Positions 60,466 through 64,000 of a DNA stretch of 64,000 nt are shown one piece after another (positions within the stretch are counted from its first letter, which is position 1; every line of letters begins with the position of its first letter). Location of the stretch: contig CM057169.1 in NCBI GenBank assembly GCA_029962745.1, positions 22,708,510 through 22,772,509 of the forward strand, in the 5' to 3' direction. This DNA comes from Echinometra lucunter (Eukaryota > Echinodermata > Echinoidea > Camarodonta > Echinometridae). Position numbers and translations under genes: made by a program. Below the pieces are notes generated by a model, which worked only from the letters and a program-made list of their open reading frames with translations, did no database searches and was not told where the DNA came from.

Positions 60466-60866
60466 GGGTACCTGGTAGGAAGAAATCCCATGAAATGCTA
60501 GAGCTTTGTAATAGCAGCTATACTAAAGCAGGGGTAATAACAGTAGAGTGCTAGGAGTGTAGTATAAGGGTACCTTGTAGGAAGAAATCCCATGAAATGC
60601 TAGAGCTTTGTAATAGCAGCTATACTAAAGCAGGGGTAATAACAGTAGAGTGCTAGGAGTGTAGTATATGGGTACCTGGTAGGAAGAAATCCCATGAAAT
60701 GCTAGAGCTTTGTAATAGCAGCTATACTAAAGCAGGGGTAATAACAGTAGAGTGCTAGGAGTGTAGTATATGGATACCTGGTAGGAAGAAATCCCTTGAA
60801 ATGGTAGAGCTTTGTAATAGCAGCTATACTAAAGCTGGGGTAATAACAGTAGAGTGCTAGGAGTGT
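60466..60866 (+). repeat. Four tandem 102-bp units made from SINE body
   Basis: Units start GGGTACC (one GGATACC) at 60466, 60568, 60670 and 60772, exactly 102 bp apart and nearly identical. Confidence 0.92.
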
Positions 60867-60960
60867 CAAGTCTGACAGACATGACTCTTATTATCATATT
60901 AATGATTTTGAAATCTCACAGTATAAGATTTATACAATTATTCCTACGTAATACATCATC

Positions 60961-61110
60961 AGCATTTTCAAGTGACCTTTACCACACTTTCAAAATGACT
61001 TTCACAGCATTTTCAAATGACCTTCACAACACTTTCAAATGACCTTCACAGCATTTTCAAATGACCTTCACAGCATTTTCAAATGACCTTCACAGCATTT
61101 CAAAAAGACC
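60961..61110 (+). repeat. 22-bp minisatellite
   Basis: About seven copies of TTTTCAAATGACCTTCACAG and variants. Confidence 0.9.
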
Positions 61111-61325
61111 TTTCCCACTGGAAATAAGAAAAGCCCTTTCTGTTACCATCTTCACAGTTTTGTTGAAGACTCATCCTTTTTCAGAAGTTTTTGGTTACTG
61201 GTAGTTTTCATTTTATGTTCAAGCTGTAGCATTGTTGGGAGCTTTGTTGCATCACAGCTCTGTAGAGTATATTGATGTACTGGCAGTAACTGTGCTAAAT
61301 AAATTCATCTAATTCTAATAATGAT
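61105..61325 (+). mobile_element. L2-like LINE 3' end
   Basis: RKALSVTIFTVLLKTHPFSE can be read at 61129-61188, like the F..LKTHLF tail of L2-type ORF2; it is followed by a 3' UTR ending CTAAATAAATTCATC and TCTAATAATG. Confidence 0.5.
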
Positions 61326-61589
61326 TATTATTTACACACTTTCTTTCACAATCACATGACCAAAAGATTAATTCATTTTAAAAGAAAATACCTAAATATT
61401 TTTAGCTTTAAGTAAGAAGTAGGCAGAGGCATGCAGGAGAGAGGTAATAAGATAAGCAGATAGAGAAAGAGATTTGTGGAGGTGGAGGGGGAGGGGTAAT
61501 AGGGGTTGTGAGATTAATGAGCTATGTCTGATGATGAGCACTACGCATTAATCAATAGATGGGACTGCCATGTCTACAAGCAGCCAGAT

Positions 61590-61642
61590 ATGAAGATAGA
61601 GAGAGAGATATAGAGAAAGGGAGAACGATAGAAAGAGATAGA

Positions 61643-61703
<61 letters not shown>

Positions 61704-61735
61704 TTGAGGAGGAGGAGGAGGAGGAGGAAGGGGAT
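61590..61735 (+). repeat. (GA)n plus (GGA)n array
   Basis: About 60 bp of pure GA ending in GGA triplets. Confidence 0.93.
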
Positions 61736-62835
61736 CTGCAGATGAAAAATAACTGATATTATTTGGCAATAAACTTTCATTTGTTAAAACAGTTATCATA
61801 AGCAGCTGTAAACATTTCCTCACACTCCTACGCTTACTGTAGGGATCTTAGGCTATACACCGCTTTATTACTCTATGAATTTGGAAGATATTGGAATTAA
61901 AATGAGAAAATAAAATAGAAATTGCATCATTTTATATGGCTTTCACTTGCAGAAAATGCCAAGAAGGTTCGAAGTCATTATGTCAAACCAAATGCAAGGG
62001 GCTTGGTACATTGTTGAAATATATATGCTTCTACAGTTTAGGTACATAGAAATAGGATGGATAGGTGTGATAAATAGGATTAAGATAATACTTGGCAGAG
62101 AAATATAATTCTAATGTGCTGCTTTATTCCTGTATTTTTTCCTTGAAGAGAAACTGGGACAAGAAATGAAAATTGGCGACAATGATTGATAGTGATGTCA
62201 GAACATGATCACAGTGAGTGCTGCTTTTCTGCAAATATTTCTTTGACATCCTGAATACTCTTAGCAAGATTTATGAGGTGTTCACACCTAGGGAGTCCAT
62301 TCATTCCTGCAAATTACACTTTCATTTTGGCAACTCTCATATGTCTTTGGGCATGTTTGACTTATTTTCTGTGAGCTCACAACATTCTGTTGGCTTTACT
62401 TTCATATAGAGATATAGATGTAGAGCAGGCAATATTTTTGGATATGCCTAATTTTTCACTTATTAGTATTTTTATTCAAAGAAAGTTTCTTTAATGCCTA
62501 TGCTCTATAGTTCTTATTTCTCTGGAAGTTATTGTAAATCTGTAAGCTGATTGTAAGTTCAAATTGGTTCTCCATCGAGCCAAATTGAAATTTCATAATG
62601 CCAAAATGTATTTTCAGTTAAAGGCAGGCTTATACATGGTGAATTTAATTTTCACAGAAGACTTTAAAAATTTATCAAAGGAAGAATGAATTTTAAGAAA
62701 CTGAACTCTTGAAATATTATTTGTGGTAATCATTTTAAAATTAATGACATAGAAGGGGTCAGAATTCAAGAGTGAAATTTAAAAAAGCATCAGTGTTCAG
62801 GACATTTGATAGGTATTAGTATAAAACAGTTGTTT
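61736..62835. other. Non-coding, nothing recognised
   Basis: AT-rich with short frames only. Confidence 0.45.
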
Positions 62836-62977
62836 AAAAATCATTAGGTTGGTTAGAATATCAACCGACCAACTGTTAGATGTAAAAAAAAATTGTATTT
62901 ATAACATATAGGGATTTAAAAAAAAAAACAACTAACAGTTGGTCGGTTCATATTGTAACCATCCTAATGATTTTTAA
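62836..62977. repeat. Long hairpin (about 44-bp arms, 52-bp loop)
   Basis: AAAATCATTAGGTTGGTTA...CAACTGTTAG is inverted as CTAACAGTTG...TAATGATTTTT with few mismatches. It could be a small MITE. Confidence 0.75.
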
Positions 62978-63254
62978 CCAAATGTTTTTAGAGTGTATTG
63001 TCATAGATTTTCGAAATGAATTCATCATCTTCACCTTGCACTTCTTCCGAACTTCCAAGGCATGGCTTTTAAACTACTTTGCAGGGAGAAGGAGTGAATT
63101 GGATTAATCAGGATTGACTTAGAGAAGCCTGGTTTGGGTCCAATTAACAGATCTCCTAGGGACTTTATTACTCACCCTACAACCTCATTAGACCAAGAAG
63201 GAAGGTCTCAGCCAATTACGACCTACCGGCTAGTAAGTTCAAAAGGTCAAGTAA

Positions 63255-63788
63255 AAGCTTGTTCACATATGAAGTGGCAAACCCCCGCAGTACACAATTA
63301 TTTTCTTCGACATAAATCAGGGACAACTCCAAATTTCGATTAAAAATCTTAATCTAATAGATTTAGAAATCAATCTGATTGCTTATGAGCTTAGGATTTC
63401 TTAATCTAATTTTAGAATTGTCTTCAATTACTGTTGACTTAGATTAATTTCTAATCTAAGAAGCTTAGAGTGTAATCCCTGCATTTTTTATGTGTAAGTG
63501 AATGGTATATAAGGTGTCGAACCTCCCCCTCCCCCCCCCAAAAAAAAAACCAAAACATGCATATTTTTCCCCTCCTGGTGGCCTAAAGGTATGGACCAAT
63601 CAAATTCTTATACAATTAGCACCAATTATGATATCACTAGTTTGTCTGGGCAACTTCTGGCAAAACTGTTTCTTATTAGGAGTTGACATTAATGCACATC
63701 TCATCATTAGTGGTGTGGTTTATCATGTTTTATGTGAACGCTAAAAAAAAAAAGGAATGGTTTGCCACTGGATATCTCAATAAGCCTT
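63255..63788. mobile_element. MITE family B, copy 3, with nested insertion
   Basis: The left AAGCTTGTTCACATATGAAG with GGCAAACC pairs with the right GGTTTGCCACTGGATATC and AATAAGCCTT. Segment 63315-63475 matches 32290-32450 and is absent from the other family B copies. Confidence 0.75.
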
Positions 63789-64000
63789 AAACCCCTTTGT
63801 GACAGGAATTATTTAAAGCCTAATTTCATCAGCTTTTATTCTTCAAATTGGCAACACCAACATTTTTATTTTATTGCTACATTTTTCTTATAAAACGTCA
63901 TGTATCTGAAATGAATATAAATTGACAGAAATTATGATGAGAAGTCAAAAAGTTGCCAATTTGCAGGGAAAAACTGTGATTTTAAACTTTCCATTGCATT
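63787..64000. mobile_element. piggyBac-like MITE, copy 3 (cut by window end)
   Basis: TTAA at 63787-63790, then ACCCCTTTGTGACAGGAATT and sequence aligning with 60018 onward. It is inserted at the very edge of MITE B copy 3. Confidence 0.8.

Larger units (their letters stand above)
59960..60866 (+). mobile_element. tRNA-derived SINE split by a MITE, body amplified
   Basis: The head 59960-60013 has an A box TGGTCTAGTGG and a damaged B box. The body resumes at 60430 with CTACCATTGCCAC and continues into TGGGTACCTGGTAGGA, as in the SINE at 43.0 kb. The piggyBac-like MITE 60014-60429 lies between. Confidence 0.7.

Overview
The window is animal genomic DNA: AT-rich, with split genes, GT-AG introns, (GA)n/(GAT)n microsatellites, LINE and SINE debris and many short inverted-repeat transposons (MITEs). 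The one protein-coding gene I can identify is closest in its readable exons to deuterostome MED14. Frequent TACATGTA words and the repeat style suggest a marine invertebrate deuterostome, possibly a sea urchin. That taxonomic call is inference.

About 1-7,400, minus strand: the 5' part of MED14, the scaffold subunit of the Mediator complex. Eight coding exons (ATG at 5683, last visible exon 104-182) join with consistent phases into 316 codons; the gene continues off the left edge. A candidate promoter and 5' untranslated exon with ETS-like and YY1-like motifs lies at 7361-7413. Introns hold a 5'-truncated CR1/L2/Rex1-type LINE, a MITE with perfect 37-bp inverted ends, and a MITE with a perfect 8-bp target duplication. 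The intron after exon 5 carries three tandem copies of the 3' end of exon 5 with its splice donor. Two of them differ from the real exon almost only by silent changes; this is the most unusual observation in the window.

About 7,400-64,000: no exon I can recognise on either strand. The sequence is a mosaic of apparently unique AT-rich DNA and mobile-element remnants: degenerate telomere-like repeats (7.5 kb), a palindromic GGTCTA minisatellite (8.8-9.1 kb), three long fold-back elements (16.6, 41.8, 53.0 kb), a three-copy MITE family two of whose copies carry a perfect NRF1-type motif (18.3, 34.0, 57.5 kb), a TTAA-flanked piggyBac-like MITE family (43.8, 60.0, 63.8 kb), hAT-like and Harbinger-like MITEs, tRNA-derived SINEs (43.0, 49.0, 60.0 kb), LINE 3' ends, triplet arrays and a 40-nt poly-G run. 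A 500-N assembly gap lies at 50030-50529. Two perfect RFX X-box palindromes (25555, 46607) and a CpG-rich patch (24.3-24.6 kb) are the best candidates for regulatory DNA. The stretch is either intergenic or inside a very large intron of a gene whose exons lie outside the window.
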